Shown: piece by piece, positions 1 through 10,460 of the stretch | Layout of the letters: each line of letters opens with the position of its first letter | Numbering within the stretch: the first letter of the stretch is position 1 | From: Epiperipatus broadwayi | Taxonomy: Eukaryota > Onychophora > Udeonychophora > Euonychophora > Peripatidae | Assembly (NCBI GenBank): GCA_028023455.1 | Contig: JAQFVV010006203.1 | Location: forward strand, 12,006,348 to 12,070,347 | Direction: 5' to 3' | Length of the DNA: 64,000 bases | Notes under the pieces: model-generated | The model's input: only the letters and a program-made list of their open reading frames with translations | Told to the model about the DNA's origin: nothing | The model's database searches: none | Translations under genes and position numbers: made by a program

Positions 1-1257
1 AAAATCCTATATGCAAACTTATCATAGCAACACTACCATTTTTCTCAGATTTCCCTTTCTACTTAGCATCTGCAGGAGTAAGATAAAACTGAGGGTTGAA
101 ACAGAGTGCACAACAACTTGCTTTTTTAGGACCTACCTCTCATTATACTCAAACATTTGTATTTTAAACCAGCTAATAACCACACAAATAACCTATTACT
201 TTCCAATTATAAACTATTAAATCATTTATTTTCTCACTCTGAAATCAACTACTATGGGATAGAAAAATGATCTCAATCTCTGAAAAATATTTAGGTTTTC
301 CACCACCCAAATGAACTGGGACTTTCATCTTATGAGCATTTCACATACAAAAAGTATCAATCTCCCTAGCAGCCAGAACCAAACATTTTGTGGCACTTGC
401 ATGCACTCTACATACAACACCCACAAATAAACTGCCCTTCTCATGAACATTTTGCTTTTACTCATAAGCTAAATTCAAAAGTTCTATAATTAATTATCTC
501 CACTAAGTGTAAAAAAATACACCTATTGGAATATATGCAACATACTATTCCCAAACACATCCAAGAAACAATGGTTACTACATACAGACAAAACATCACT
601 ATATTTCGCAGGTTTATAGAGGCATACAATAGAGAGATAATTGAGCCATTCATGCTATTATGTTTAACCTGTATGCATTCTAGTGTACAAGATGTACTTT
701 TAACTTTCGTAGCAACACTATACCCCAACCTGCCATTTATTCCAATAAGCTTCAACCACTGAGAGTCAGAGATGCTGCACTGCCACTTCGAGAAACTTGG
801 TTCATCCTGTTAAGTTATGATTGCCATCACTATAATAATCACATTTCTATCAAGTGCCCAGACCATAATTGACTCATGTATCTCCTAGTCACTGACCATT
901 GACCTATTACCACAATAAAAATGGCTCTTGCTCCAATAGAATATTACTTTGTATACCTCTTCTTTCATTGGTAATGGAACTTCTTTTTTTCCTGGCATTG
1001 ACTCATATGCAAAATACAATGAATTCAGCCAACATTAGTAATACAGCATTATTTTTGATGGCAAACCGATGAAATGTCAATTGTATACATTTCTTTAGAT
1101 AATGATTACATTCACCATATATATGAAATAATGTTATAATTTGATGTCTGTACTTCTTCAAAGCTATAAACATAATTATATAATTGAATATTTATAAATA
1201 CAGTAATCAGATTTATTTTAAAAATTTTATCCACTTAGTAGTGCTTTTGAATATCCT
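1..1257. other. No gene recognised
   Basis: AT-rich sequence. The short open frames here (for example around 526-762) have no recognisable motif, and nothing repeated elsewhere in the window was noticed. Confidence 0.5.
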
Positions 1258-1320
1258 TATAGTCTTTGTCAACTAACACCTTGAAAGGGTAATCTTCTCA
1301 CAATTCCATGATCTTAATGT
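1258..1320 (-). mobile_element. 3' tail of Penelope-like element A, cut off by an LTR-element insertion
   Basis: These 63 bases match, in reverse complement, the 3' tail of the PLE at 15533-15597, including the stretch around GTCTTTGTCAACTAACAC. The match stops abruptly at 1320, where the TG of a 2.7-kb terminal repeat begins. It resumes at 9209 on the far side of the inserted element. The piece therefore holds the last codons and 3' end of the same PLE whose GIY-YIG part lies at 9209-9785. Confidence 0.75.
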
Positions 1321-4016
1321 TGTAACAGTCAGAATCGTATATCTCACTAACACACTGCAGAATTCAAACCCCAGACACGAAACTGAACATTCTAGGAGGG
1401 GTTGCCTTCTAGATATACTAAGTTCGAATCTAAAGCCCAAATTTCACAGCACCATCTACATGACAACGCATCTGATGCCACTGCTAGTATGGCCTTTGAC
1501 CAGTGCCTGGTGGTCAGGGAGAAACAAAAGACTCTATACTAAAAGAAGTTTGGGTGGCTAATTAACGTCTATGGATTTACAAAAGAAATGCAGAATATAT
1601 ATATATAGACCAAGACAGTGATAGGAATCAAATAAAATAAGAGATCAAATTTAGTTTTAAATAATTTCACAAAATTTATTTAAATAAATTATATATATAT
1701 ATATAATGCCACTGTCTGCTTATATGAGACAGCGATGCGTATTAGATAATTGTGGGCATTATATTTCAATAAATGACAAAAAGGTTTTAAAACAAAGTGA
1801 TATATTCTATTCCTCAGGCTAATAGCATTACGATAATGTGCTTGACGAGATAGGAACATGTGTGAGGTGCTTTGAGCAATTATACAAGTTTAAAAAAATA
1901 TTTGAAAATGAAGTGTTCTAAAATATTTATTGATTTCGAGAATAGCACGGACTAAAGCTTACTAAGCAACAAAGTGGGAATGTGATCAAAGCATTTATTT
2001 TAAGTTGCATTGGGAGGTCAGTATTGCTGATAATGAATTTATTAAAGTTGGAGGGTGTGACATGTTTAAATCACAGATGCTTTGTAAAATAAATATAAAA
2101 TAAAACAATATTGAAGATCCGGAATAATTACGGAGGGCATCTCGCCACTAACCCGTAGGAAAGTATTTTATGAACAGCCAAAACTTAGCGACTGTGTGAC
2201 GATTGTGTTTAATTCCCAGAAGTGTCATTTGGGACACCCTCTGCCTGGAGACTTGCAATAAGCGAAAAGAATGGACTTTGCCATGTAAAGAATCCTTGGA
2301 AAAATAAAACAACCAATTCATTTACCAGCAATACGAGACTAGTGTATATAAAACATACTGAATGGGTTTTACTTGGATTAAGAGAAATGCCCAATCAAAT
2401 TCCCAGAAATTCATTTAAAAGGGTCCGCACATTCTCGACGTCAATGATGAACTTTGTAATTAAATTAGAACACGGTAATTAAAATAGAAAAATGCATGCT
2501 TGTGGGTTTGAAAAGTAAGTATAGATTTATATACGCAATCATGCATTAGGGGACACATTTAATCATTGACCTCGCACATACTCTCATATTAGATTAAAAT
2601 CAATAACATGTAGATTTTAAACTAGGTAATTATATTATATATTAAAAAAAAAAATCGCCCTCGAACGAGTGATTTGCAAGATAATAAAATTGGAAAATTA
2701 GAAATTTAAAATATGCCTTAATAGCAGCGTCTTACTTTCAATAAAGGGAATAGTTCACTCGGTCAAAGACGATTCTGACACATTATCATAATAAAATAAA
2801 AGAAAGCTTTATAAACAGAAAATATTAACCCAAGGATAGAGCAAAATGGTTGATTATATTTGAACACTTTAAAGAAGTACATAATAAAGTTATGTGAAAT
2901 AAAAAAAAAACAATTTAGAATAGCTATAGCATGTTAGTTAGGAATCACAAGAGCTCTTGGGTTATTTTAGGGTTATCTCTGGAGAAGCATATTTAGGCAG
3001 ATTGATGGTCGGCAGGTTTTTATATAATTTAACAACAAAATCTGGAAATGTTCATATTTTTGGCAGCAGCCAGTTCCGGGGTTTCCCGTGTGATAACTTC
3101 CGATGGTCTACGGTAGCAGATGACCATTCCAGAGAGAACTAGCCTTCTCGTGCTCTACTCTGTCATGTCAAGATTTACAAATTACTAGAATAGAACTCAG
3201 AATGATTTCTCTTAGAAACATTAGAATACAAAACTGGAGAACAAAAGAAAACCCTTCTTTTTATAGTAGATGTTAACAATAGAACTGCCCTAGAGCATTA
3301 CAAAAATATATCGGACTTATCAGCTGTAATTAAATCTATCCAAATGTCTAAAGGAATTCAACATTAATTAATTTCTTTTGTTAATTTCCCTGTTGACATT
3401 CGGATTACAAACTAGATTTAATTAAAAATTACTTTTACTAATTAAAGAAAACCTTAAGTGGACATCTGCTGTTTTTAGATAAACTTATATAATATTAACT
3501 AATTAAACTATTGTCCCTGATTTATTTAAACAGAAATATTTGGAATAACTTTTATTAAATTAAAGAAAATGATTTTACTTTTTAAATTGCAATATTTGAA
3601 TCTATCTACTAAATGAATATTTACTAAATGAATTTTATTTTAAATCAAAATATATTACGATGGTAATATATTTGTAAATAGATTCAAACAAAATAACTTT
3701 AACAATTTATAATTTTGATATGTTTTAAAATGCATATCATAGTGTGTGCGCAATTACGACTTATATAACCTACTTTTTAATAAATCAAAATTATGTGAAC
3801 ATATACATAATCTATAATCTTTTATTTATTTGGGAATGACTTATATATATATAAAATATGAGCATTGTACTCATGGTTTAAAATTAGGCAGGATTTTTGG
3901 TATATAAGCATATTGCAGAGACACTATGATAGATTGGGGTTCAAACTAAGGTATGAGGCAGGAAATAGGTGAGAAAAGGTAAAACAAAGATCTGCAAAGC
4001 AGACCTTACTGTTTCA
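1321..4016 (-). repeat. Long terminal repeat, copy 1 (3' LTR if the element is minus)
   Basis: This 2,696-bp repeat is nearly identical to 6485-9208. The differences are scattered substitutions plus a few indels: copy 2 has about 14 extra bases near 7495 (containing GCGGTCTC) and an added AATAATAAT-rich patch near 7168. It contains a short (AT)n run at 1692-1705. The open frames inside it (for example 2222-2482 and its reverse) are not conserved in the same form between copies, so they are unlikely to be coding. At 2.7 kb it is very long for an LTR. Confidence 0.82.
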
Positions 4017-4342
4017 CATTCCCTTAGTGACGGAACAAAAAAAATTGTTAAAAAAAGAGATCTTACAACAAGTGTCCACCTATGAAGCCTGCATAAACAA
4101 AATTTACAAGATAACCCATAATGTACAGGATATAAATATAATGAAGAAATGAAACTTAATTATATACCCGGATCATATTAATAAATCTACCATCTAGCGA
4201 ACATTTTATCTATTGTTTTCCCCTTTCAACAAATTTTATTTAATGTTTTACAAGTTTAATATTGGTTATATCCTATCTTCTTGCTCATTTATCCTGTGAT
4301 GTGTCCATTTTTATTTTATTTTTTTTGTTTTAAAAAAAACTA
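4017..4342. other. Interior of LTR element, between the ORF end and the 3' LTR
   Basis: No gene. On the minus strand it ends with the purine-rich AAGGGAATG directly against the terminal repeat, a possible but short polypurine tract. Confidence 0.4.
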
Positions 4343-4648
4343 CTATAATCCTGGGTCTGGTGGGTAATCACTGCTTTTATAATTTGGTGACTGCAGTCTC
4401 AGATTATCAAGTCTCTTTACCTTGTCTGGTGGTTCTTTGGCCCAGGGACTGAAATCCAGAGTGGTTGTTAATAACTGAAGCTTTAGGCTGTTGCAATTAT
4501 TTGCCTTATCTGGTGGCTCCTTGGCCCATGGGCTGAAATCCAGTGCCATCATTGTTTTCACTATTTCCTTTATTTGATATATTCTTGCTATATCAGGTGG
4601 GATATTTTCTTGGTTTTCTTTAAGTACTTTGATGTTGGTTGTAAGCAT
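4343..4648 (-). CDS. Downstream half of the LTR-element ORF, after an in-frame TAG
   Basis: This 101-residue frame is in the same reading frame as the 154-residue ORF immediately upstream (4655-5119); only TAG, CTA and ACC codons separate them, so it is the continuation of one ancestral ORF of about 258 codons. It carries two copies of the peptide LDFSPWAKEPPDK spaced 28 residues apart (about residues 37-49 and 65-77), each followed by a diverged leucine/asparagine-rich stretch. It has no membrane segment, no zinc knuckle and no enzyme motif. Function is unknown. By position it is the only coding capacity of the element, so a Gag-like structural role is possible but unproven. The methionine given as start is merely the first after the stop and may never be used. 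Confidence 0.45.
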   Translation of the reverse strand: MLTTNIKVLKENQENIPPDIARIYQIKEIVKTMMALDFSPWAKEPPDKANNCNSLKLQLLTTTLDFSPWAKEPPDKVKRLDNLRLQSPNYKSSDYPPDPGL

Positions 4649-4654
4649 GGTTAG

Positions 4655-5119
4655 CTAGGTTTGAATCCATAAGTCCCGTACATTCTTGGCTGGAGATATC
4701 TCATCTAAATACAGTTGTGGACATTTTTTGACTTCGTGAAAAATTTTTATGTGATGAGGCTTGGTTAGCTGGGTTTGATATCCTGTGTCCCGGACATCAT
4801 TTAATGAAAGTATTCTTTCCAAAAAAAGTTCGGGACATTTTTTTACTTCATGGAATATTCTAGTGTTGAGCTTGGTTGGTTGAGTTCGAGGTCCCAGGTC
4901 TGGTGTATCAGTCTTCTTTGCGGAATCATTTGTCTCAACTTTCTGGTTCAGGAGTTTATCTGCCATCTCTTGCCATCCAGGGAGGAGCCTGTACAGCGCT
5001 CTAAGTTCCTCACCTCTCCTTCGGCTTTCTTCTGCCCATTTTTTCACTCTTTCTTCACCTTGCTTAAACAATTCTATAATAGTCCGGAAATGGACCTCAT
5101 TATTATCCATATTTTCCAT
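4655..5119 (-). CDS. Charged repeat protein, main ORF of the 7.9-kb LTR element
   Basis: A 154-residue frame opens with MENMDNNEVHF. Residues about 12-60 are highly charged and probably helical (EERVKKWAEESRRRGEE). Two tandem units of 37-38 residues follow, each containing IFHEVKKCP(E/Q)L(F/Y)L(E/D) and ending near a VRD...QT peptide. The first unit ends QTQLT. The second ends QT-stop-LT: the TAG at 4655-4657 sits exactly where the repeat predicts a CAG glutamine codon, so one C-to-T change explains it. No homologous family is recognised. Repetition at both DNA and protein level, and retention of frame beyond the stop, argue that it was once translated. A Gag-like or accessory role is inference only. 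Confidence 0.5.
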   Translation of the reverse strand: MENMDNNEVHFRTIIELFKQGEERVKKWAEESRRRGEELRALYRLLPGWQEMADKLLNQKVETNDSAKKTDTPDLGPRTQPTKLNTRIFHEVKKCPELFLERILSLNDVRDTGYQTQLTKPHHIKIFHEVKKCPQLYLDEISPAKNVRDLWIQT

Positions 5120-6484
5120 GGTCTTGGATGTTACCGTGATCGATGATGATTATTTCCTTTTATTTTATTGCTAATTATTTAATATATCGTAAAAAAAAAT
5201 TTTTTTTTTAACGAATAGGTGTACTCTTAAACACAATGTATAGCACTGATAAAGAAAATTTTTAAACTGTTTTACATTGAGCTTACTAAAACTAATACGG
5301 TTAAAAAAAATACTCTTATTATTTTTCCTTGTTTGATTCTCTGTGATTATTACGTTTGACTTCAAATTTTATTAATGGCTAATAGGCTATCTCCCTCTCG
5401 GTTCTGTTGGCCTAATTGCTGCTTTTACATTTATCACTAAAAACCCTGACTACTATCCTTTTGCTACTGCAAAAATTTCTTGTTTAAATCTGCTTCCACA
5501 TACATATATTCTACTGCCCATACATAAAAAAAATATTTTAAATTTTATCTGTCAAAATATTTCGCTAACATATATATTTTTAAACTCAAGCAATTTTTAT
5601 TTATATGTTAACATTCGCTAGATCTGGGTATAATTATTTCATTCCCTCTTATTTAAGATTAGCATACATATATATTTTTATTTACATAATTATTGATCCG
5701 ATTCATGTCTCATTATTTGGTCTAAGAAAAATTTACACACGTTGGAAAAAACAAATTATACAAAAGAATTTAGCCTGGTGACAAAATTTATTTTAGAAGT
5801 AACTCCATTTAATTAAATTACCCTTGGGCGCCATGTCACCAGTTAAAAAAATCCATAGACTGTTAGCTTTCCAAAATGAATTTTAATAACTATTCCATTT
5901 AACTACAGGCACTTGTTAAAACTTTGACATTTTTTATTGATTACAACATTTTATTTTTACATTTCTGAATTCCATACGATAACCTCTTATATCTAGGTCA
6001 TTACCGTACAAAATGATTATTATGCTATCTTGCGCATTGAGCCGATAAAACTTTATTTTGATAGAAAATACAATATTTGAAATATTCATAGATTGTCACA
6101 ATATTCCCTTGGGACAATATTTAAGTAATTTACGCTATGTGTACATTGCGTGATTTAAGTGAAACAATATATACAGATAAATATAGATGGCTCGTATTGC
6201 ACTATAGCAAGTTTGGACAAGTTTAGATTATACAGTATAAGTAATTGAATGCCCGAGTCAAACAAAACATGAAATATATACGAAAATAGATAATATAGAG
6301 TTTGAAAATATTATATATATAAAAAATATAAAGGATTTGAGTGATTAAATACGAAACAAAATGCTAACATTAAGCTACAGGGATGTGGGTGTTTTAAATA
6401 ATTAAGATCTACAGGGATGTGGGTGTTTAAATATTCGAGGCTCCACATTTGGGCAAGCCATGGACCCGGAAAAAAAATTTACTA
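5120..6484 (-). other. Leader region of LTR element, no gene
   Basis: AT-rich, no coding motif. It contains a primer-binding-site-like string on the minus strand at about 5824-5842 (TGGTGACATGGCGCCCAA), but this lies about 640 bp from the LTR edge rather than next to it. A 34-bp direct repeat around CTACAGGGATGTGGGTG occurs at about 6376 and 6410, just inside the LTR. Confidence 0.4.
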
Positions 6485-9208
6485 TGTAACAGTCAGAATC
6501 GTCTATCTCACTAACACACTGCAGAATTCAAACCCCAGACAAGAAACTGAACATTCTAGGAGGGGTTGCCTTCTAGATATACTAAGTTCAAATCTAAAGC
6601 CCAAATTTCACAGTGCCATCTACGCGACAACGCATCTGATGCCACTGCTATTATGGTTTTTGACTGGTGCCTGGTGGTCAGGGAGAAACAAAAGACTCTA
6701 TACTAAAAGAAGTTTGGGTGGCTAATTAACATCTATGGATTTACAAAAGAAATGCAGAAAATATATATATAGACCGAGACAGTGATAGGAATCAAATAAA
6801 ATAAGAGATCAAATTTAGTTTTAAATAATTTCACAAAATTTATTTAAATAAATTATATATATATATATATAATGCCACTGTCTGCTTATATGAGACAGGG
6901 ATGCGTATTAGATAATTGTGGGCATTATATTTCAATAAATGACAAACAGGTTTTAAAACAAAGTGATATATTCTATTCCTCGGGCTAATAGCATTACGCT
7001 AATGTGCTTGACGAGATAGGAACATGTGCGAGGTGCTTTGAGCAATTATACAAGTTTAAGAAAATATTTGAAAATTAAGTGTTCTAAAATATTTATTGAT
7101 TTCGAGAATAGCACGGACTAAAGCTTACTAAGCAACAAAGTGGGAATGTGATCAAAGCATTTATTTGAGAATAATAATAATAGAGTTGCATTGGGAGGTC
7201 AGTATTGCTGATAATAAATTTATTAAAGTTGGAGGGTGTGACATGTTTAAGTCACAGATGCTTTGTAAAATAAATATAAAATAAAACAATATTGAAGATT
7301 CGGAATAATTACGGAGGGCATCTCGCCGCTAACCCATAGGAAAGTATTTTATGAACAGCCAAAACTTAGCGACTGTGTGACGATTGCGTTTAATTCCCAG
7401 GGGTGTTCATTTGGGACACTCTCTGCCTGGAGACTTGCAATAAGCGAAAAGAACGGACTTTGCCGTGTAAAGAATCCTTGGAAAAATAAAACAAAGCGGT
7501 CTCAACAACCAATTCATTTACCAGCAATACGAGACTAGTGTATATAAAACATACTGAATGGGTTTTACTTGGATTAAGAGAAATGCCCAATCAAATTCCC
7601 AGAAATTCATTTAAAAGGGTCCGCACATTCTCGATGTCAATGATGAACTTTGTAATTAAAGTAGAACACGGTAATTAAAATAGGAAAATGCATGCTTGCG
7701 GGTTTGAAAAGTAAGTATAGATTTATATATGCAATCATGCATTAGGGGACACATTTAATCATTGACCTCGCACATACTCTCATATTAGATTAAAATCAAT
7801 AACATGTAGATTTTAAACTAGGTGATTATATTATATATTAAAGAAAAGAATTGCCCTCGAACGAGTGATTTGCAAGATAATAAAATTGGAAAATTAGAAA
7901 TTTAAAATATGCCTTAATAGTGGCGTCTTGCTTTCAATAAAGGGAATAGTTCACTTGGTCAAAGACGATTCTGACACATTATCATAATAAAATAAAAGAA
8001 AGCTTTATAAACAGAAAATATTAACCCAAGGATAGAGCAAAACGGTTGATTATATTTGAACACTTTAAAGAAGTACATAATAAAGTTATGTGAAATAAAA
8101 GAAAACAATTTAGAATAGCTATAGCATGTTAATTAGGAATCACAAGAGCTCTTAGGTTAATTTAGGGTTACCTCTGGAGAAGCATTTTTAGGCAGATTGA
8201 TCGTCGGCAGGTTTTTATATAATTTAACAGCAAAATCTGGAAATGTTCATATTTTTGGCAGCAGCAGCGGTTCCAGGGTTTCCCGTGTGATAACTTCCGA
8301 TGGTCTACAGCAGCAGATGACCATTCTGGAAAGAAATAGCCTTCTCGCGCTCTACTCTGTCATGTCAAGATTTACAAATTACTAGAATAGAACTCAGAAT
8401 GATTTCTCTTAGAAACATTAGAATACAAAACTGGAGAACAAAAAAAACCCTTCTTTTTATAGTAGATGTTACCAATAGAACTGCCCTGGAGTATTACAAA
8501 AATATATCGGACTTATCAGCTGTAATTAATTCTATCCGAATGTCTAAAGGAATTCAACATTAATTAATTTCTTTTGTTAATTTCCCTGTCGACATTCAGA
8601 TTACAAACTAGATTTAATTAAAAATTACTTTTACTAATTAAAGAAAACCTTAAGTGGACATCTGCTGTTTTTAGATAAACTTATATAATATTAACTAATT
8701 AAACTATTGTCCCTGATTTATTTAAACAGAAATATTTGGAATAACTTTTATTAAATTAAAGAAAATGATTTTACTTTTTAAATTGCAATATTTGAATCTA
8801 TCTACTAAACGAATATTTACTAAATGAATTTTATTTTAAATCAAAATATATTATGATGGTAATATATTTGTAAATAGATTCAAACAAAATAACTTTAACA
8901 ATTTATAATTTTGATATGTTTTAAAATGCATATCATAGTGTGTGCGCAATTACGATTTATATAACCTACTTTTTAATAAATCAAAATTATGTGAACATAT
9001 ACATAATCTATAATCTTTTATTTATTTGGGAATGACTTATATATATAATATGAGCATTGTACTTGTGGTTTAAAATTAGGCAGGATTTTCGGTATATAAG
9101 CGTATTGCAGAGACACTATGATAGATTGGGGTTCAAACTAAGGTATGAGGTAGGAAATAGGTGAGAAAAGATGAAACAAAGATCTGCAAAGCAGACCTTA
9201 CTGTTTCA
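6485..9208 (-). repeat. Long terminal repeat, copy 2 (5' LTR if the element is minus)
   Basis: This 2,724-bp direct repeat matches 1321-4016 from TGTAACAG to CTGTTTCA. Its last 9 bases, together with 24 bases of flanking PLE, are duplicated in tandem at 9200-9265, which happened after insertion. The near-identity of the two copies suggests a fairly recent insertion, though not so recent that they are identical. Confidence 0.82.
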
Positions 9209-9265
9209 ATGTTTGCTGTCTGCCTATTAATTACTGTTTCAATGTTTGCTGTCTGCCTATTAATT
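9200..9265. repeat. 33-bp tandem duplication across the LTR/PLE junction
   Basis: Two exact 33-bp units (9200-9232, 9233-9265) each hold ACTGTTTCA, the LTR end, plus ATGTTTGCTGTCTGCC... of the PLE flank. The uninterrupted PLE near 15530 has the flank only once. Confidence 0.85.
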
Positions 9266-9785
9266 AAGTCATGTCTGTATTTGTATATTAGCATAGCTTC
9301 TTGTATTTTTCTTTTGTTACTTTTTTCAATTTGCAATATTTTAACATTATTGTAATTGAAGTTAAAACTATAAATACATGAATTATTATGGTCATGAAAA
9401 ACAAATGCTGTAACATTAATATCTACTTTGCAATTTTGATTTGATTTCTGAACTCATTTTAACAACAGCAAGTGCTCTTTAATTCTTTTTTCCAATGTAC
9501 ATCTTAATTCACCTACATATCCACTACCATACCTACATATCCATTAATAAATGATACAGTTTTTATTTATAAATAAGGTTTTATCTTTAGAATTATTTAT
9601 TATTTTTGTTTAATTAATGAAGGAGGATGTGTAAAATGCAATATCACATATACTTTTATAAATCTTCCTTATAAAATTTACATGATCATTTGAAATGTAT
9701 GATATTGATATCCATATTTTTTTATAAGAAGGATCAATATTATTATTAAAATTTTTAGTCTTATATTTCATCTTAAAATCTTTAA
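9209..9785 (-). pseudogene. Penelope-like element A: GIY-YIG endonuclease remnant
   Basis: Read on the minus strand from about 9785, broken frames give a PLE linker (a YISNDHVNF-like stretch resembling the region between RT and endonuclease), then a GIY-YIG nuclease remnant: YVGELRCTLEKRIKEHLL, HDHNNSCIYSFNF, KRKIQEAMLIYKYRHDLINR. The last two blocks are closely shared with PLE B at 15371-15530. The C-terminal EA..I......IN pattern is the end of the GIY-YIG domain that gives PLEs their endonuclease. The coding end and 3' tail continue at 1258-1320 beyond the LTR element. It is 5'-truncated near an AATAAT/TA microsatellite (9785-9806), with several frameshifts. Non-functional. Confidence 0.7.
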
Positions 9786-10365
9786 TAATAATAATAATAT
9801 ATATATATTGTGCCCTTTTCTATAGGTCAATGATAGTTATAAATGGTCAATTAGTAAAAAATTTTAAAATTAATATTATATAGTATTTAAAATTATAGAT
9901 TATATTAAGCAGTAAAAGATTAATATGATATATTTAATAATAAATATTGTGATGGTGAGAATTGTATCTAATTCTATATTTTTCTAAATTGTTTTTCAAA
10001 ATTTTATATAATTATTTTATATAATATAAGTAGCAAATTTATTAAGACAGATAAAAATAGACTAAACACCGGAAATGACTACGTGACTGTCTGGAATATT
10101 CTATGTATAAGCACCGGTTTAAATTAATACTAATAATTAAAATATTTAAATAGTATATTATAGAAGTGGATGGAGTTGTCACACATCATAATAAAAATAA
10201 GTAGTATACACTTTTATTAATGATTGTTTCAAAATTGTTTTAAAGGTAGTTAAATTGTAATAGATAATAATTGATTTAAAAATAATAATGAGTTAACATT
10301 TAAGTCTATTACGTCATGATTTTAAAACTTTAGAAATTGTTTATAAATCCAAGTAGGGATTGACC

Positions 10366-10460
10366 AATAAAAAAAATAGATCTTGGCAGACAACCAAAAT
10401 CGCGCCAACTAATTGTATAAACAGGGGAGAACAAAAATGTGTTGACTCCAGAGCAGAGGT
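10366..10460 (+). promoter_or_regulatory. Promoter-like cluster (CCAAT, GC patch, TATA box)
   Basis: In an otherwise very AT-rich region there is GACCAAT, then a GC-containing patch with CGCGCC, then TATAAACAGGGG, then 30-40 bases later CAGAGGTAAAA, which fits a splice donor. The order and spacing resemble a core promoter with a first-exon donor. No downstream coding exon is recognised, so this may be a promoter from an old LTR or chance. Confidence 0.2.

Larger units (their letters stand above)
1321..9208 (-). mobile_element. 7.9-kb non-autonomous LTR-type retroelement (LARD-like) inserted in a PLE
   Basis: Two long direct repeats (1321-4016 and 6485-9208) bound a 2,468-bp interior. Both begin TGTAACAG and end CTGTTTCA on the plus strand, which is the TG...CA rule with an 8-bp near-perfect terminal inversion. 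The flanks carry a 4-bp duplication: ATGT at 1317-1320 and ATGT at 9209-9212. Removing the element and one ATGT restores the PLE order seen uninterrupted near 15525-15540 (TTAACGTTTGCTG there). The interior lacks RT, RNase H, integrase and protease motifs, so the element would depend on enzymes in trans, as large retrotransposon derivatives do. Orientation is inferred as minus from the interior ORF and a short purine run (AAGGGAATG, minus strand) abutting the 4016 repeat. No convincing primer-binding site touches the 6485 repeat. Family unassigned. Confidence 0.82.

Noticed and set aside
2209-2482. Frames on both strands inside the 2.7-kb repeat (and 7390-7590)
   Set aside because: The two repeat copies differ by a 14-bp insertion that changes the frame, so no protein is conserved.
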